A DNA stretch of 64,000 nt from Bacillota bacterium (GCA_021324295.1 JAJPJJ010000119.1:102414-166413), one strand, 5' to 3'; numbered from the stretch's first letter, positions 54,995 to 64,000 are shown. Notes: generated by a model from the letters alone, not told the origin. Translations and numbers: made by a program.

Positions 54995-56276
54995 GGGTGC
55001 GCACCGCCTCCTCGAGCGCGTCCGCGAGGCCCGGATGCTGATCGAACGGGCCGATCGCGACCAGGGTGATCCGCGCGGCCGCGAACAGCTCCTCGGCGAC
55101 GCGCCGCACGTCCTCGGGCCGGACCGCCTCGACGGCTGCGAGGATCTCGTCGAGCGTGAGCTGGCGGCCGAAGTACTGCTCCGAGCGGGCGAGCTTGCCC
55201 ATCCGGCTCTCGGGCGTCTCCAGGTCGAGCATCAGGCTGCCCTTGAGCGATTCCTTGGCGCGGCCGATCTCCTCGGCGGGGAGGCCCTGCCGCGCCCGTG
55301 CCAGCTCGGCCAGGGTCAGCCGGACGACCTCGCGGCTCGTCGCGGGGCTCGTGGCGGCGTAGACGACGAACGCGCCGCAGTCGAGGTACGCCGCGTGGTA
55401 CGACGTGATCGAGTAGGCGAGGCCTCGCTCCTCCCGGATCTCCTGGAAGAGGCGGCTGCTCATGCCTCCCCCGAGCGCCGTGTCGAGCACGGCGAGGGCG
55501 TAGCGGTCGGGATGCGCCTGCGGTAGGGCGGGCACGCCGAGGCAGAGGTGGACCTGCTCGATCTCCTTGCTGCGGAACGCGACGGCGCGACGGGGAGCCG
55601 GCGGCGCGACGGGCGCGGGCGCGAGCCGGCCGTTCCATGCCCCCAGCGTCCGCTCGACGATCTCCACGATCCGGCCGTGCTCGAGCCGCCCGGCCGCCGC
55701 GACGATCGAGCCGTCCGGACGGTAGCGGGCCTCCATGAAGTCCCGCAGGTCCTCCCGGCGCAGGGCCGCCACGCTCGTCTGGCTGCCGGCGATCGGCCAG
55801 CCCAGGGGATGGCCCGGCCACAGCGTGGCGGCGAAGAGATCGTGCACGAGGTCCTCCGGGGAGTCCTCGTACATGCTGATCTCCTCGAGGATGACCTGGC
55901 GCTCGCGCTCGAGCGCCTGCGGCTCGAACGCGGGGTGCAGGAGCATATCCGCGAGGACCGCCATCGCGGCGTCCAGGTGCTCGCTCAGCACGCGCAGGTA
56001 GTAGCAGGTGTGCTCTTTGTCGGTGAACGCGTTGAGGTGGCCCCCGAGCGCATCCATCGCCTGGGCGATCTGGAGCGCGGACCGGGTCCTGGACCCCTTG
56101 AACAGCGCGTGCTCGATGAAGTGCGAGACCCCCACCCGGTCCTCGCTCTCGTACCGTGAGCCGGCGGGGACCCAGACGCCGAGCGACGCCGTCCGCACGT
56201 GGTCCATCGGCTCGGTGACGACGGCGAGGCCGCTCGGCAGCACCGTGCGCTGGTACAGCGCCTGATCAAGGACCAT
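54981..56276 (-). CDS. M16-family zinc peptidase (YmxG/MlpA-like)
   Basis: A 431-residue pitrilysin-family protease. The inverted zinc motif HFIEH is at about residue 51 (GVSHFIEHALFKGS), with the distal Glu in the block RERQVILEEISMYEDSPEDL near 130. The second, inactive half (VRLTLAELARARQGLPAEEI, and SLMLDLETPESRMGKLARSE) is intact. It sits between pnp and dapB as the equivalent gene does in Bacillus. The substrate is unknown. ATG with AGGGGAGAG. Confidence 0.93.
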   Translation of the reverse strand: MVLDQALYQRTVLPSGLAVVTEPMDHVRTASLGVWVPAGSRYESEDRVGVSHFIEHALFKGSRTRSALQIAQAMDALGGHLNAFTDKEHTCYYLRVLSEHLDAAMAVLADMLLHPAFEPQALERERQVILEEISMYEDSPEDLVHDLFAATLWPGHPLGWPIAGSQTSVAALRREDLRDFMEARYRPDGSIVAAAGRLEHGRIVEIVERTLGAWNGRLAPAPVAPPAPRRAVAFRSKEIEQVHLCLGVPALPQAHPDRYALAVLDTALGGGMSSRLFQEIREERGLAYSITSYHAAYLDCGAFVVYAATSPATSREVVRLTLAELARARQGLPAEEIGRAKESLKGSLMLDLETPESRMGKLARSEQYFGRQLTLDEILAAVEAVRPEDVRRVAEELFAAARITLVAIGPFDQHPGLADALEEAVRTHGDA

Positions 56277-56346
56277 CGCCGCTCTCCCCTGCCTCCGCGG
56301 CCTCCGCCCGCCCGGCGCCCCTCACCGCGGGCGGGACCATAATCGA

Positions 56347-56368
56347 GGAGCCTCCGGGAGGAGGCTCC
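56347..56368 (-). terminator. perfect stem-loop between pnp and the M16 peptidase gene
   Basis: GGAGCCTCC and GGAGGCTCC form a perfect 9-bp stem with a 4-base loop, 29 bases past the pnp stop. Only a weak T-rich patch (TCGATTATGG) follows. It could be a partial terminator or an mRNA-stabilising end for the rpsO-pnp transcript. Confidence 0.5.
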
Positions 56369-56396
56369 TGTGCGCGAGCGCGGGGTCCGTCCGCAC

Positions 56397-58634
56397 CTAG
56401 GATGGACCGGGCTTTCGACGGGGGCCGCGGTGCCTCCGGCGCTCGCCGCGCGCACCCCGGTCCGGACGCTCCCCCCGCTCGGCCGGCGCGGCCTCGCCGC
56501 GGCTTCCGTCCCCCGCCCCGTCCTCGTACCCGGGCATCAACCCGCGGCGCGTCAGGTTGACGCGCCCGAGGTTGTCGATCTCCTTGACCCGGACGTCGAT
56601 CTCGTCGCCGACCTTCACGACGTCCTCGACGCGCTGCACGCGCTGCGGGGCGAGCTCGGAGATGTGCACGAGGCCCTCCTTGCCCGGGAAGATCTCGACG
56701 AACGCCCCGAAGTTCATGAGGCGCGTCACGCGGCCCTTGTAGACCTCGCCGGGCTTGGCCTCCTTGACGATCTCCTCGATCATCCGCTGGGCGCGGGCGG
56801 CGGCGTCCTCGTTCGCCGAGGCGATCAGCACCCGGCCGTCCTGCTGGACGTCGATCTTGACGCCGGTCTCCGCGGTGATCTTGTTGATGACCTTGCCGCC
56901 GGGGCCGATCACCTCGCGGATCTTCTCCGGGTTGATGTGGATCGTAAAGATGCGGGGCGCAAACGGCGAGAGGGTCTTCCGCGGCTCGGGGATCGCCCGC
57001 GCCATCACGTCGAGGACCCGCAGGCGGGCCTCCCGCGCCTGCGCGAGCGCCTGCCGCATGATCTCGCGGGAGAGCCCCTGGATCTTGATGTCCATCTGCA
57101 GCGCGGTCACGCCCTCCCGCGTGCCGGCCACCTTGAAATCCATGTCCCCCATCGCGTCCTCGATGCCCTGGATATCGGTCAGGATCGCGGTGCGCGCGTC
57201 CCCGTCCGGCCCGGTGATGAGGCCCATCGCGATGCCCCCGACCGGCGTGCGGATCGGCACGCCGGCGTCCATCAGGGCGAGCGAGCTGCCGCACACCGAC
57301 GCCATCGACGTCGAGCCGTTGCTCTCGAGCACGAGGGACACGAGCCGCATCGTGTACGGCCACGTCTCCGGGGGCGGCAGCACCGGCTCCAGCGCCCGCT
57401 CGGCGAGCGCGCCGTGGCCGATCTCCCGGCGGCCGGGCGAGCGCAGCGGCCGGACCTCGCCGACGCTGTACGGGGGGAACTCGTAGTGGTGCATGTAGCG
57501 CTTCCGCTCGCGCAGGCTCAGATCGTCGATGATCTGCTCGTCCTCCCCGGTGCCGAGCGTGCACGCGGTGAGCACCTGGGTCTGACCCCGCTGGAACAGC
57601 CCGGAGCCGTGCACCCGCGGGAGGAGGCCGACCTGCGCCGCGAGCGGCCGGATCTCCCCGGGCCGCCGCCCGTCGGTGCGCACGCCCTCGTCGAGGATCA
57701 TCCGCCGCACCTCGGCCTTGGTGAGGTCGTCCAACAGATCGCCGATCGCCTTGCTCTGCCCGGGGAAGCGCGCGGCGAGCTCGAGCTGGGCGAGCGCCGA
57801 CACCTCCGCGAGGGACCGCTCGCGGGCCTGCTTGTCGGGGGTGCGCAGCGCTCCGCGCACCCGCTCGGTCGCAGCCTCCCGCACCGCGCGCACGAGCTCG
57901 GGGTCCGGCTCGGCCAGCATGACCGCGGCCTTGGGCCGGCCCGCCTGCCGGACGAGCTCGTCGATCGCGCCGATGATCCGCTTGATCTCCGAGTGGGCGA
58001 GGTCGAACGCCTCCAGGAGGGTCTCCTCGGACACCTCGCGCGCCCCGGCCTCGACCATCGTGATCGCGTCCCGCGTCCCCGCCACCACCAGGTCGAGATC
58101 GGTCAGCTTCTCGTCCAGCCACACAAGCGGCGGGTTCACCACGAGGCGCCCGTCCCGCAACCCGATGCGCACCGCGCCGACCGGGCCGCCGAAGGGGATC
58201 GAGGAGATCGACAGCGCCGCGGACGCCCCGATGACCGCGAGCACGTCCGGCGCGTTGTCCTGGTCCGCGCTGAGCACGGTCGCGATCACCTGGACGTCGT
58301 TGCGGAACCCCTTGGGGAACAGCGGGCGCAGCGGACGGTCCATGAGGCGCGCGCTGAGCGTGGCGCGCTCGCCCGGGCGCCCCTCGCGCTTGAAGAAACC
58401 GCCGGGGATCTTCCCGGCGGCGAACATCTTCTCTTCGAAATCACAGGTCAGCGGAAAGAAGTCGATGCCCTCACGGGGAGACGTCGACATCGTCGCCGTG
58501 ACGAGCACCACGGTGTCCCCGTACCGGACGACCACCGCGCCGTTCGCCTGACGGGCCAGGTGGCCCGTCGTGATCGACAGGGTCCGGCCCGCCACCTCGA
58601 GCTCGACCTGCCCTGCCCTCGTCTCATCAGCCAT
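56397..58634 (-). CDS. pnp: polyribonucleotide nucleotidyltransferase (PNPase)
   Basis: A 745-residue phosphorolytic 3'-5' exoribonuclease. It has two RNase PH-like domains (first: [39 protein letters not shown]; second: [34 protein letters not shown]). The KH domain ([20 protein letters not shown] near 575) and the S1 domain ([20 protein letters not shown] near 640) follow. A charged tail of about 45 residues ends it. It follows rpsO, the standard order. The long leader may be the site of autocontrol, which is known for pnp but not shown here. Confidence 0.97.
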   Translation of the reverse strand: MADETRAGQVELEVAGRTLSITTGHLARQANGAVVVRYGDTVVLVTATMSTSPREGIDFFPLTCDFEEKMFAAGKIPGGFFKREGRPGERATLSARLMDRPLRPLFPKGFRNDVQVIATVLSADQDNAPDVLAVIGASAALSISSIPFGGPVGAVRIGLRDGRLVVNPPLVWLDEKLTDLDLVVAGTRDAITMVEAGAREVSEETLLEAFDLAHSEIKRIIGAIDELVRQAGRPKAAVMLAEPDPELVRAVREAATERVRGALRTPDKQARERSLAEVSALAQLELAARFPGQSKAIGDLLDDLTKAEVRRMILDEGVRTDGRRPGEIRPLAAQVGLLPRVHGSGLFQRGQTQVLTACTLGTGEDEQIIDDLSLRERKRYMHHYEFPPYSVGEVRPLRSPGRREIGHGALAERALEPVLPPPETWPYTMRLVSLVLESNGSTSMASVCGSSLALMDAGVPIRTPVGGIAMGLITGPDGDARTAILTDIQGIEDAMGDMDFKVAGTREGVTALQMDIKIQGLSREIMRQALAQAREARLRVLDVMARAIPEPRKTLSPFAPRIFTIHINPEKIREVIGPGGKVINKITAETGVKIDVQQDGRVLIASANEDAAARAQRMIEEIVKEAKPGEVYKGRVTRLMNFGAFVEIFPGKEGLVHISELAPQRVQRVEDVVKVGDEIDVRVKEIDNLGRVNLTRRGLMPGYEDGAGDGSRGEAAPAERGERPDRGARGERRRHRGPRRKPGPS

Positions 58635-58934
58635 GCGTCTCTGATCCTCCTCGCCGTCGTCGCCAGCCGCGCGGTGGCGCGCTCACGCTCCGTTTCGTAG
58701 GTCCGGGGAGGCCACGGTTGCGGGACGCGCCTGCCCTCCGCGTCCGGTCGGCGCGCGCCCTCCGGCCTGGGGCGGCGGGGTGCCGGATGGTCAGCGCGTC
58801 CGCCGGAGGGGCCGAAGGCCCCGGCGGGGTCGAGGCCTGCCGCTGCTCTACCTGGTGGTCAAAACCGGGACCCGCGTCCGCTCCGGCCAGGTCCCCGTCC
58901 CCGCCTGAACCGCCACCGGGCATCGGCAACGGGG
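58635..58934. other. intergenic region between rpsO and pnp
   Basis: 300 bases without a supportable gene. It holds one strong hairpin (CCGCC..GGGGCC-GAA-GGCCCC..GGCGG at 58800-58827, 11 base pairs with a 3-base bulge), which on the minus strand lies 108 bases past the rpsO stop. It could attenuate read-through or be cut to control pnp. A TTGACC at 58855-58860 on the minus strand has no matching -10. Confidence 0.5.
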
Positions 58935-59207
58935 CTAGCGCCTGAGCCCGAGGCGCTCGACGATGGCGCGGTACCGGTCGACGTCGTGGCGGCTCAGGTA
59001 CGTCAGCAGCCGCCGCCGCTGCCCGACCATCTTGAGGAGACCCCTCCGTGAGTGGAAGTCCTTCTTGTGGATCCGGAGATGCTCGCTCAGATGGTTGATT
59101 CGCTCGGTCAGGCGGGCGATCTGGACGTCCGGGGATCCGGTATCGTTCGGATGCCGCCGGAAGTCGCCGGCCGGCGCCTGCGGCGCCGCCTCCCTCTCGA
59201 AGCTCAC
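58935..59207 (-). CDS. rpsO: 30S ribosomal protein S15
   Basis: The 90-residue primary rRNA-binding protein of the 30S platform. The family helix blocks are [40 protein letters not shown] and [20 protein letters not shown], with the C-terminal IVERLGLRR. The GTG at 59207 follows GGAGGTG at the usual distance, and gives a product within one residue of the usual S15 length. An extended -10 promoter lies 83 bases upstream. Confidence 0.97.
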   Translation of the reverse strand: MSFEREAAPQAPAGDFRRHPNDTGSPDVQIARLTERINHLSEHLRIHKKDFHSRRGLLKMVGQRRRLLTYLSRHDVDRYRAIVERLGLRR

Positions 59208-59289
59208 GTGCTCCACCTCCTCCGCGCGGTAGGTGCCGATAGCCGAGGCGCCGCCGGAGCTACGAGCGCCTCCGCCCTCACAGACATTC

Positions 59290-59298
59290 ATTGTAGCA
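59290..59298 (-). promoter_or_regulatory. extended -10 promoter of rpsO
   Basis: TGCTACAAT on the minus strand is an extended -10 (TGn then TACAAT). No good -35 is seen at 17 bases, as is usual for extended -10 promoters. It gives an rpsO leader of about 75 bases and follows the efp terminator. Confidence 0.55.
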
Positions 59299-59307
59299 CA
59301 AGCAGGC

Positions 59308-59351
59308 CCCCGAGCGCCATGCCGCGCCGCCGGCGGCGCCGGCGCTCGGGG
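59308..59351 (-). terminator. efp terminator hairpin
   Basis: CCCCGAGCGCC and GGCGCTCGGGG form a perfect 11-bp stem, with an inner GC-rich hairpin in the 22-base loop, directly after the efp stop. No T-run follows. It separates efp from the rpsO promoter. Confidence 0.6.
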
Positions 59352-59358
59352 CCCGCGT

Positions 59359-59919
59359 TCAGCGGAGGCGTTCGAGGTATTGCCCGGTGCGGGTATCGAC
59401 CCTGATGACGTCCCCGGCCGCGACGAACAGCGGCACCTGGACCACGGCACCGGTCTCCAGCGTCGCGGGCTTGCTGCCGCCGCTCACCGTGTCGCCCCGC
59501 ACGCCGGGCGCGGTGTCCGTGATCCGCAGGTCCACCGATGTGGGCAGCTCCACGCCGATCGGGGCGTCGCCGTGGAAGATCACGGTCACGTCCATGTTCT
59601 CGCGGAGAAACCGCACCGCGTCCCCGAACAGCGCGCGCGGCAGCGGCATCTGCTCGTACGTCTCCTGGTCCATCACGACGTACTCGTCGCCGGTGCTGTA
59701 GAGGTAGTGCATCGTCTTCTTCTCGAGGTAGACGAGGGGTACGCGCTCGCCGGCCCGGAACGTCCGCTCGGTGATGGCGCCGGTCTTGGTGTTGCGCACC
59801 TTCGCCTTCACGTACGCGGGGCCGCGGCCCACCTTGACGTGCTGGGACTCGACGATCGCGTACAGGTCCCCGTCCAGCAGGATATGGACGCCGGGCCGGA
59901 AGTCGTTGCTGGAGATCAC
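59359..59919 (-). CDS. efp: translation elongation factor P
   Basis: EF-P relieves ribosome stalling at proline runs. The 186-residue product has three beta domains: residues 1-65 ([20 protein letters not shown]), 66-130 ([16 protein letters not shown]), and 131-186 ending [17 protein letters not shown]. The tip residue that is modified in other bacteria is Arg32 (KVGRGPAY), not Lys34. This suits the EF-P forms without EpmA-type lysylation. GTG at 59919 has only a weak ribosome site; the ATG at 59927 is out of frame. A promoter lies about 25 bases upstream, so it is also transcribed apart from the M24 gene. Confidence 0.95.
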   Translation of the reverse strand: MISSNDFRPGVHILLDGDLYAIVESQHVKVGRGPAYVKAKVRNTKTGAITERTFRAGERVPLVYLEKKTMHYLYSTGDEYVVMDQETYEQMPLPRALFGDAVRFLRENMDVTVIFHGDAPIGVELPTSVDLRITDTAPGVRGDTVSGGSKPATLETGAVVQVPLFVAAGDVIRVDTRTGQYLERLR

Positions 59920-59943
59920 CGGTGCATCACCACCCCGAGGAGA

Positions 59944-59973
59944 AGTGTATCGGGCCTCCGCCGCCGATGTCAA
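59944..59973 (-). promoter_or_regulatory. sigma-70 promoter of efp
   Basis: A perfect TTGACA (59968-59973) and TACACT (59944-59949) spaced 18 bases. It lies in the 177-base gap between the M24 peptidase gene and efp. Confidence 0.65.
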
Positions 59974-60096
59974 GGCGTGGAGCATGGCAGACGCGACGGA
60001 GCGGGCACGGCGTCGTGCGGGGTCTCGCCCGCGCCCGCTATCGACGAGCGGATTCGACCGGCGGGGCCGAGGCCCGCGGTCGCCCCGACGGCGTGC

Positions 60097-61170
60097 TCAG
60101 GCGGGCAGGGCGATCAGGTCCTTGCGCGCGCGCGTGAGGATGCGGCACCCGTCCTCCGTCACCACCACGTCGTCCTCGATCCGCACGCCTCCCCACCCGG
60201 GCAGGTAGATGCCCGGCTCCACGGTCAGGACCATCCCGGGCTCGAGCGGCGCCTCGTTGCGCGGGGACAGCGGCGGCCCCTCGTGCACGTCGAGGCCGAT
60301 CCCGTGCCCGAGCGCGTGGCCGAAGGCGTCGCCGAAGCCGGCAGACGCGATCACGGACCGCGCCGCCGCGTCGACGTCGCGGCACGGCACGCCGGGCCGG
60401 AGCGCGTCGAGCGCGCGCCGCTGGGCCTCCAGGACCACCTCGTAGAGGCGGCGCTGGCGGTCGTCCGGCGAGCCCAGCACCACCGTGCGCGTGCAGTCCG
60501 AGCCGTACCCGTCGTAGACGGCGCCGAAGTCGAGCGTCACCAAGTCCCCGGCCTCCATCACCCGCGCGGTGGCGCGGCCGTGGGGGAGCGCGGAGCGCGG
60601 CCCGCTCGCCAGCACGCTCTCGAAGGACAGCCGCTCCGCCCCGCCGCGGCGCATGGCGACCTCGAGCTCCAGGGCGGCGTCGCGCTCGGTCATCCCGGGG
60701 CGCAGCACCTCGAGGATGCGCGCGAACGCCGCGTCCGAGATCCCGGCGGCCCGTTCGAGCGCCGCGATCTCCCCGGCGTCCTTGACCCACCGGAGGCGGT
60801 CCACGTCCCCCATCGGCACGAGCTCCGCCGGGCCGAGCTTCTCGCGCAGCCGCTCCACCTGCGCGTAGGGCACGAACTCCGACTCGAACCCGATGCGGCG
60901 CAGGTCGCGGGAGCGCACGGCCTCGGCGAGCGCCGCCGCGGGATCCGACCCGCCCCGCAGCACCTCGCACGCGGGCGCCTCCGCGGCGGCCTGCTCGTAG
61001 TACCGGAAGTCGACCGCGAGCAGCGCATCGCGCGCGGTGACGAGGGCCAGCCCCGCGGAGCCGGTGAATCCGGTGACGTACCGCCGGTTCTCCGCCCGCA
61101 TCACCAAGAGCGCGTCGAGGCCGGCGGATGCGAGGTACCGCCGGGCGCGGTCGAGGCGGGCGGCGATCAC
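60097..61170 (-). CDS. M24-family Xaa-Pro aminopeptidase
   Basis: A 357-residue metallopeptidase that removes N-terminal residues next to proline. The N-terminal creatinase-like domain has YVTGFTGSAGLALVTARDAL. The catalytic pita-bread fold has the metal ligands in VTLDFGAVYDGYGSDCTRTV, GHALGHGIGLDVHEGP, LTVEPGIYLPGWGGVRIED and the final GCRILTRA. All ligands are present. GTG at 61170 overlaps the yqeG stop by four bases. It is upstream of efp, as in Bacillus. Confidence 0.93.
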   Translation of the reverse strand: MIAARLDRARRYLASAGLDALLVMRAENRRYVTGFTGSAGLALVTARDALLAVDFRYYEQAAAEAPACEVLRGGSDPAAALAEAVRSRDLRRIGFESEFVPYAQVERLREKLGPAELVPMGDVDRLRWVKDAGEIAALERAAGISDAAFARILEVLRPGMTERDAALELEVAMRRGGAERLSFESVLASGPRSALPHGRATARVMEAGDLVTLDFGAVYDGYGSDCTRTVVLGSPDDRQRRLYEVVLEAQRRALDALRPGVPCRDVDAAARSVIASAGFGDAFGHALGHGIGLDVHEGPPLSPRNEAPLEPGMVLTVEPGIYLPGWGGVRIEDDVVVTEDGCRILTRARKDLIALPA

Positions 61171-61652
61171 GGGCGCGGCCGCAGCAGGAGGCGCTCGGCC
61201 AGCCGGACGAGGCGGGTCAGCGGAAAGTCCCTCCCGCTCTGCGGCCGGACCAGGATCGTGTGCAGCCCGAGCCGGTTGCCGCCCAGGATATCGGTGAAGA
61301 GCTGGTCTCCGATCAACGCGGTCGTCAGGGGCGTCGTGCCCAACAGCCGCAGCGCGCGCCGCAGCGCGGCCCGGCGGGGCTTGAGGGCGCCGGCCACCAC
61401 GGGCAGCCCGAGCACGCCCGCGAGGTGCCGAACGCGCGGTCCGGCGTTGTTGCTGACGATGCACAGGCGGAGTCCCGCGTCCCGGGCCGCGGCGATCCAC
61501 ACCGGCAGCTCCGGGGCCGCATGCCAGTGCCCCCAGGGCACGATCGTGTTGTCGAGGTCGAGGATCACGCCGCGGATCCCCCGCGCGCCCAGCGCGCCGG
61601 GGTCGACCGCGTAGATGCTGTCCACCTGCGATGCCGGCCGGAGCAGCCTCAC
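61167..61652 (-). CDS. YqeG-family HAD IIIA phosphatase
   Basis: A 161-residue haloacid dehalogenase-type phosphatase. Motif I is VILDLDNTIVPW near residue 30, motif II is CIVSNNAGPRV near 62, and motif III/IV is LIGDQLFTDILGGNRLG near 118. The physiological substrate is unknown; plant and cyanobacterial relatives act on phosphatidylglycerophosphate. GTG with AGGGGGG at 61652. It is translationally coupled to the M24 peptidase. Confidence 0.9.
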   Translation of the reverse strand: MRLLRPASQVDSIYAVDPGALGARGIRGVILDLDNTIVPWGHWHAAPELPVWIAAARDAGLRLCIVSNNAGPRVRHLAGVLGLPVVAGALKPRRAALRRALRLLGTTPLTTALIGDQLFTDILGGNRLGLHTILVRPQSGRDFPLTRLVRLAERLLLRPRP

Positions 61653-61715
61653 CCCGGCACCCCCCTTGGGGGCTGCGAGTCAGCACGCCCGCCCGGCACC
61701 GCGCCGGCTTGGCCC

Positions 61716-62009
61716 TCAGTGGGGGGGCGTTCCCTGCTCTTCCGCGGGAGCCTCGCGCGCCTCGTCCGGCTCGGCGTCCTCCGCCTCGAACGCCCGCCGT
61801 ACCCGCTCGAACTCGGCGTCGTCTTCGATGGTGACGAGCGTGTCGTCCTCCATCCGAAAGATCACGGCGGTGTCCGGCTCGTCCGTGCCTTCGAGCGGCT
61901 GCAGGATCGCGTAGCGCCGCTGGTCGACCTCGAGCACATCGACGACGCTGAACTCGTGCTCGGCGCCTTCCTCGTCCAGCAGCTTGATGACGTCCTCATC
62001 GTCGCCCAC
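61716..62009 (-). CDS. DUF1292 protein
   Basis: A 97-residue acidic protein: VGDDEDVIKLLDEEGAEHEF then VVDVLEVDQRRYAILQPLEG, matching the DUF1292 (YrzB) family of Firmicutes. The function is not known. GTG at 62009 has AAGGGGG eight bases upstream; the frame opens to 62048 without a ribosome site. It is the first gene of the yqeG-M24 transcript, under a strong promoter. Confidence 0.87.
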   Translation of the reverse strand: MGDDEDVIKLLDEEGAEHEFSVVDVLEVDQRRYAILQPLEGTDEPDTAVIFRMEDDTLVTIEDDAEFERVRRAFEAEDAEPDEAREAPAEEQGTPPH

Positions 62010-62074
62010 CGCGGGATCCCCCTTGCCACGTCTGTCCCATGCGCCCACGAGCGGGCGTCACGAACACACGACCA

Positions 62075-62103
62075 AGGATAGCATCCACCGGTAGGAGTGT
62101 CAA
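62075..62103 (-). promoter_or_regulatory. sigma-70 promoter of the DUF1292-yqeG-M24 operon
   Basis: TTGACA (62098-62103) and TATCCT (62075-62080) with a 17-base spacer on the minus strand, 66 bases upstream of the DUF1292 start. It lies just after the PilT-like gene. Confidence 0.75.
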
Positions 62104-62123
62104 CGCGAACGCCCGTCGGCGCG

Positions 62124-63251
62124 CTACACCGCGGAATCGGCGACCCCCACGTCCCTGGATCGGATGCCGTGGAGCCGCATGCGCAGATCGTTGGGACGGT
62201 CCGCCGCCTCCACCGCGGTCTCCCGGGCCACGAGTCCCTCCCCGCAGAGGGCGAAGAGCGAGTCGTCGAACGTCTGCATGCCCTCGGCCTGGCCTTCGGC
62301 CATGATCTGCGGAAGCCGGAGGAACTCGCCCTTCCGCACCGCCTCACGCACCCGCTGCGTCGCGAGCAGGACCTCGACCGCCGGCACGAGCCCCGCGCCG
62401 TCCGCGCGCGGGACCAGCCGCTGGGCGACGATCCCGGCCAGCGTCACGGAGAGCTGGATCCGGATCTCGTCGTGCGCGTGCTGCGGGAAGAAGTGGATGA
62501 TCCGGTCGAGCGCCTGGCTCGCGTTGATGGAGTGCAGGCTGCTCAGCACGAGGTGGCCGGTTTCCGCGAAGTACACCGCGGAGGTCACGCTGTCGGCGTC
62601 GCGCATCTCGCCGATGAGCAGCACATCGGGAGACTGCCGCAGCGCGTCGTGGAGGGCCGCGGCGAAGGACTCCGTGTCGGTCCCCACCTCGCGCTGGCTG
62701 ACGAAGCTGTGCGGCCGGTCCTCGTGGAGATACTCGATCGGGTCTTCGATGGTGATGATGTGCCCCGGGGCGTGCCGGTTGCGATAGTCCACCATGGCGG
62801 CGAGCGTCGTCGACTTCCCCGAGCCGGTCGGCCCGGTCACGAGCACGAGCCCCCGGGGCGCGAGCGCGAGGTCGGCGACCGCGTCGGGCAGGTGGAGCGC
62901 CGCGAACGACGGGATCGCCTGCTTCACCCGCCGGGCCACGAGCGCGATCGCCCCCCGCTGCCGGTAGACGTTCACCCGGAAGCGCCCGAGGCCCGCTTCC
63001 CAGTAGGCGAAGTCGGCGTGCCCGGCCTGCCGCAGCGTCTGCCGCTCCTTCTCGCTGAGGATCCCGTCGGCGAGCGCTTCCGCCTCCTGAGGCGACGGCG
63101 GCGCGAACTCGGACGGGCGCAGCCTGCCCGCGATGCGAAACATGGGACGGACCCCGGCCTTGACGAACAGGTCGGAGGCATCCTCCTCGACCATCGTGCG
63201 GAACAGGTCCAGCAGGGTATAGTGCTCCGGGTTGGACGGTCGGTCCGTCAC
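62124..63251 (-). CDS. pilT: type IV pilus retraction ATPase, PilT-family
   Basis: A 375-residue secretion ATPase that would drive pilus retraction and twitching. Walker A is VLVTGPTGSGKSTTLAAMVD near residue 135, the Asp box is TIEDPIEYLHED, Walker B is DVLLIGEMRDADS, and the His box is TGHLVLSSLHS. The C-terminal AIRNLIRE-like helix of classical PilT is not exact here (RVREAVRKGEFLR), so PilT versus PilU is open. GTG at 63251. It is 49 bases from a second paralogue. Confidence 0.9.
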   Translation of the reverse strand: MTDRPSNPEHYTLLDLFRTMVEEDASDLFVKAGVRPMFRIAGRLRPSEFAPPSPQEAEALADGILSEKERQTLRQAGHADFAYWEAGLGRFRVNVYRQRGAIALVARRVKQAIPSFAALHLPDAVADLALAPRGLVLVTGPTGSGKSTTLAAMVDYRNRHAPGHIITIEDPIEYLHEDRPHSFVSQREVGTDTESFAAALHDALRQSPDVLLIGEMRDADSVTSAVYFAETGHLVLSSLHSINASQALDRIIHFFPQHAHDEIRIQLSVTLAGIVAQRLVPRADGAGLVPAVEVLLATQRVREAVRKGEFLRLPQIMAEGQAEGMQTFDDSLFALCGEGLVARETAVEAADRPNDLRMRLHGIRSRDVGVADSAV

Positions 63252-63300
63252 TCAGGGCCGCCCCTCCCCGCGGCGGCCGCGCGCCGTCGCGGTCGTCTGG

Positions 63301-64000
63301 TCAGCTCAGCCCGCGGAGGCGGAGCTTGAGGTCCGTCGGGCTGTCGGCGTACTGCAGTCCGGTGTCCGCCTCCACGATGTCCGCCTTGATGAGCGCGTAC
63401 AGGGCCTGGTCGAACGTCTGCATCCCCTCCTGCGTGCCCGCCTGCACGGCGTCCCGGATGCTCTTGATGTTGCCCTGCTTGATGAGCTCGCGGATCCGGG
63501 GGCTCGCCAGCAGCAGCTCGAGGGCCAGGACGGACCCCTGCTCGTCTCGCCGCGGGACGAGGCGCTGCGAGAGCACCGCGAGGAGGTTCAACGAGAGGTG
63601 CTGCTGGACCGTCGGATGGCTCTCCGCGGGAAAGAGGTGCAGGAGGCGCTCGATCGTCTGGCTCGCGTTGACGGAGTGGAGGGTGCTCAGCACGAGGTGC
63701 CCGGTCTCGGCGAGCTGCAGCGCCACATCCGCGGTCTCGACGTCCCGGATCTCCCCGATGAGGATCACATCAGGGGTCTGGCGCAGCGCGTCGCGCAGCG
63801 CGTCGGCAAACGAACCGCAATCCGTGCCGACCTCCCGCTGGCTCACGAGGCTGCGCTGGCGGCCGTGGACGAACTCGATCGGGTCTTCGATCGTGACGAT
63901 GTGCCCCGGCATGTGGCGGCTCCGATGGTTGATCATCGCGGCCAGCGTGGTGGACTTGCCGGAGCCGGTGGGGCCCGTGACGAGGATGAGGCCGCGCGGC
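63301..64000 (-). CDS. second PilT/PilU-family ATPase (N-terminus cut by window end)
   Basis: The C-terminal 232 residues of a paralogue. The visible part starts at PRGLILVTGPTGSGKSTTL, with the Asp box IVTIEDPIEFVHGR, Walker B DVILIGEIRDVET and the His box LSTLHSVNASQTIERLLHLF. It ends with EGMQTFDQALYALIKADIVE and YADSPTDLKLRLRGLS, which is closer to PilU-type C-termini. The N-terminal third is beyond base 64000. Tandem retraction ATPases are common in pilus loci. Confidence 0.9.
   Translation of the reverse strand, partial: PRGLILVTGPTGSGKSTTLAAMINHRSRHMPGHIVTIEDPIEFVHGRQRSLVSQREVGTDCGSFADALRDALRQTPDVILIGEIRDVETADVALQLAETGHLVLSTLHSVNASQTIERLLHLFPAESHPTVQQHLSLNLLAVLSQRLVPRRDEQGSVLALELLLASPRIRELIKQGNIKSIRDAVQAGTQEGMQTFDQALYALIKADIVEADTGLQYADSPTDLKLRLRGLS

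Noticed and set aside
58855..58860. TTGACC as a pnp promoter
   Set aside because: No -10 hexamer lies at 16-19 bases, so I do not call it.

Overview
The window is one GC-rich bacterial chromosome segment, almost gap-free and coding mostly on the minus strand. Reading from high to low coordinates on that strand, much of the gene order follows what is known of the Bacillus chromosome: rpsO, pnp, a YmxG/MlpA-type M16 peptidase, dapB, asd, dapA, RNase J, ftsK/spoIIIE, a ymfM/rodZ-like gene, cinA, recA, rny, ymdB, spoVS. A Gram-positive type LexA box sits in the recA promoter, and YqeG, DUF1292, RNase Y and RNase J are present. PEP-CTERM, twin-arginine and type IV pilus genes are also present. Together this suggests a high-GC, deep-branching relative of the Firmicutes/Terrabacteria (for example Armatimonadota or CSP1-3-like lineages). 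The phylum is inference; no rRNA is in view.

Layout. 1-9.1 kb: an unrecognised gene end, fumC, a quinone oxidoreductase, a sedolisin peptidase, a LuxR-type regulator and an HtrA-like protease. Next comes a scarred stretch with a frameshifted monooxygenase-like gene, a cupredoxin tail and a LAL-type regulator lacking its N-terminus, then tRNA-Sec. 9.2-20 kb: a catabolic cluster under an IclR regulator, with a polyamine-type ABC transporter, isochorismatase-like hydrolase, DUF1989 protein, alpha/beta hydrolase, SDR, two-subunit TPP decarboxylase and zinc alcohol dehydrogenase. Its substrate is unknown. 20-27.4 kb: rny, ymdB, spoVS, PHP phosphoesterase, zinc-ribbon protein, selA and selB run in one direction from a strong promoter. 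With the tRNA this is most of a selenocysteine system, but selA carries a one-base frameshift.

27.6-35 kb: a SCO1-like protein, then an operon-like module for DNA ends (UvrD-type helicase fused to a nuclease, Mre11-like nuclease, Rad50/YhaN-like ATPase). 35-45.2 kb: recX, recA, thpR, cinA, rodZ-like, ftsK and RNase J. 45.2-51.8 kb: an accessory island with a flavoprotein oxidoreductase, a secreted helical protein divergent from a SufR-like regulator, a polysaccharide deacetylase-like protein, a YVTN propeller protein, a PEP-CTERM protein and a uracil-DNA glycosylase. 51.9-59.2 kb: lysine/diaminopimelate genes (dapA, asd, dapB), the M16 peptidase, pnp and rpsO. 59.3-64 kb: efp, an M24 aminopeptidase, yqeG and DUF1292 from one promoter, then two tandem PilT/PilU-type ATPases, the last cut by the window edge.

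Several starts are non-AUG (GTG is common, one TTG, one apparent ACG). I chose most of them by a strong Shine-Dalgarno. All calls are from reading the sequence; no search was run.
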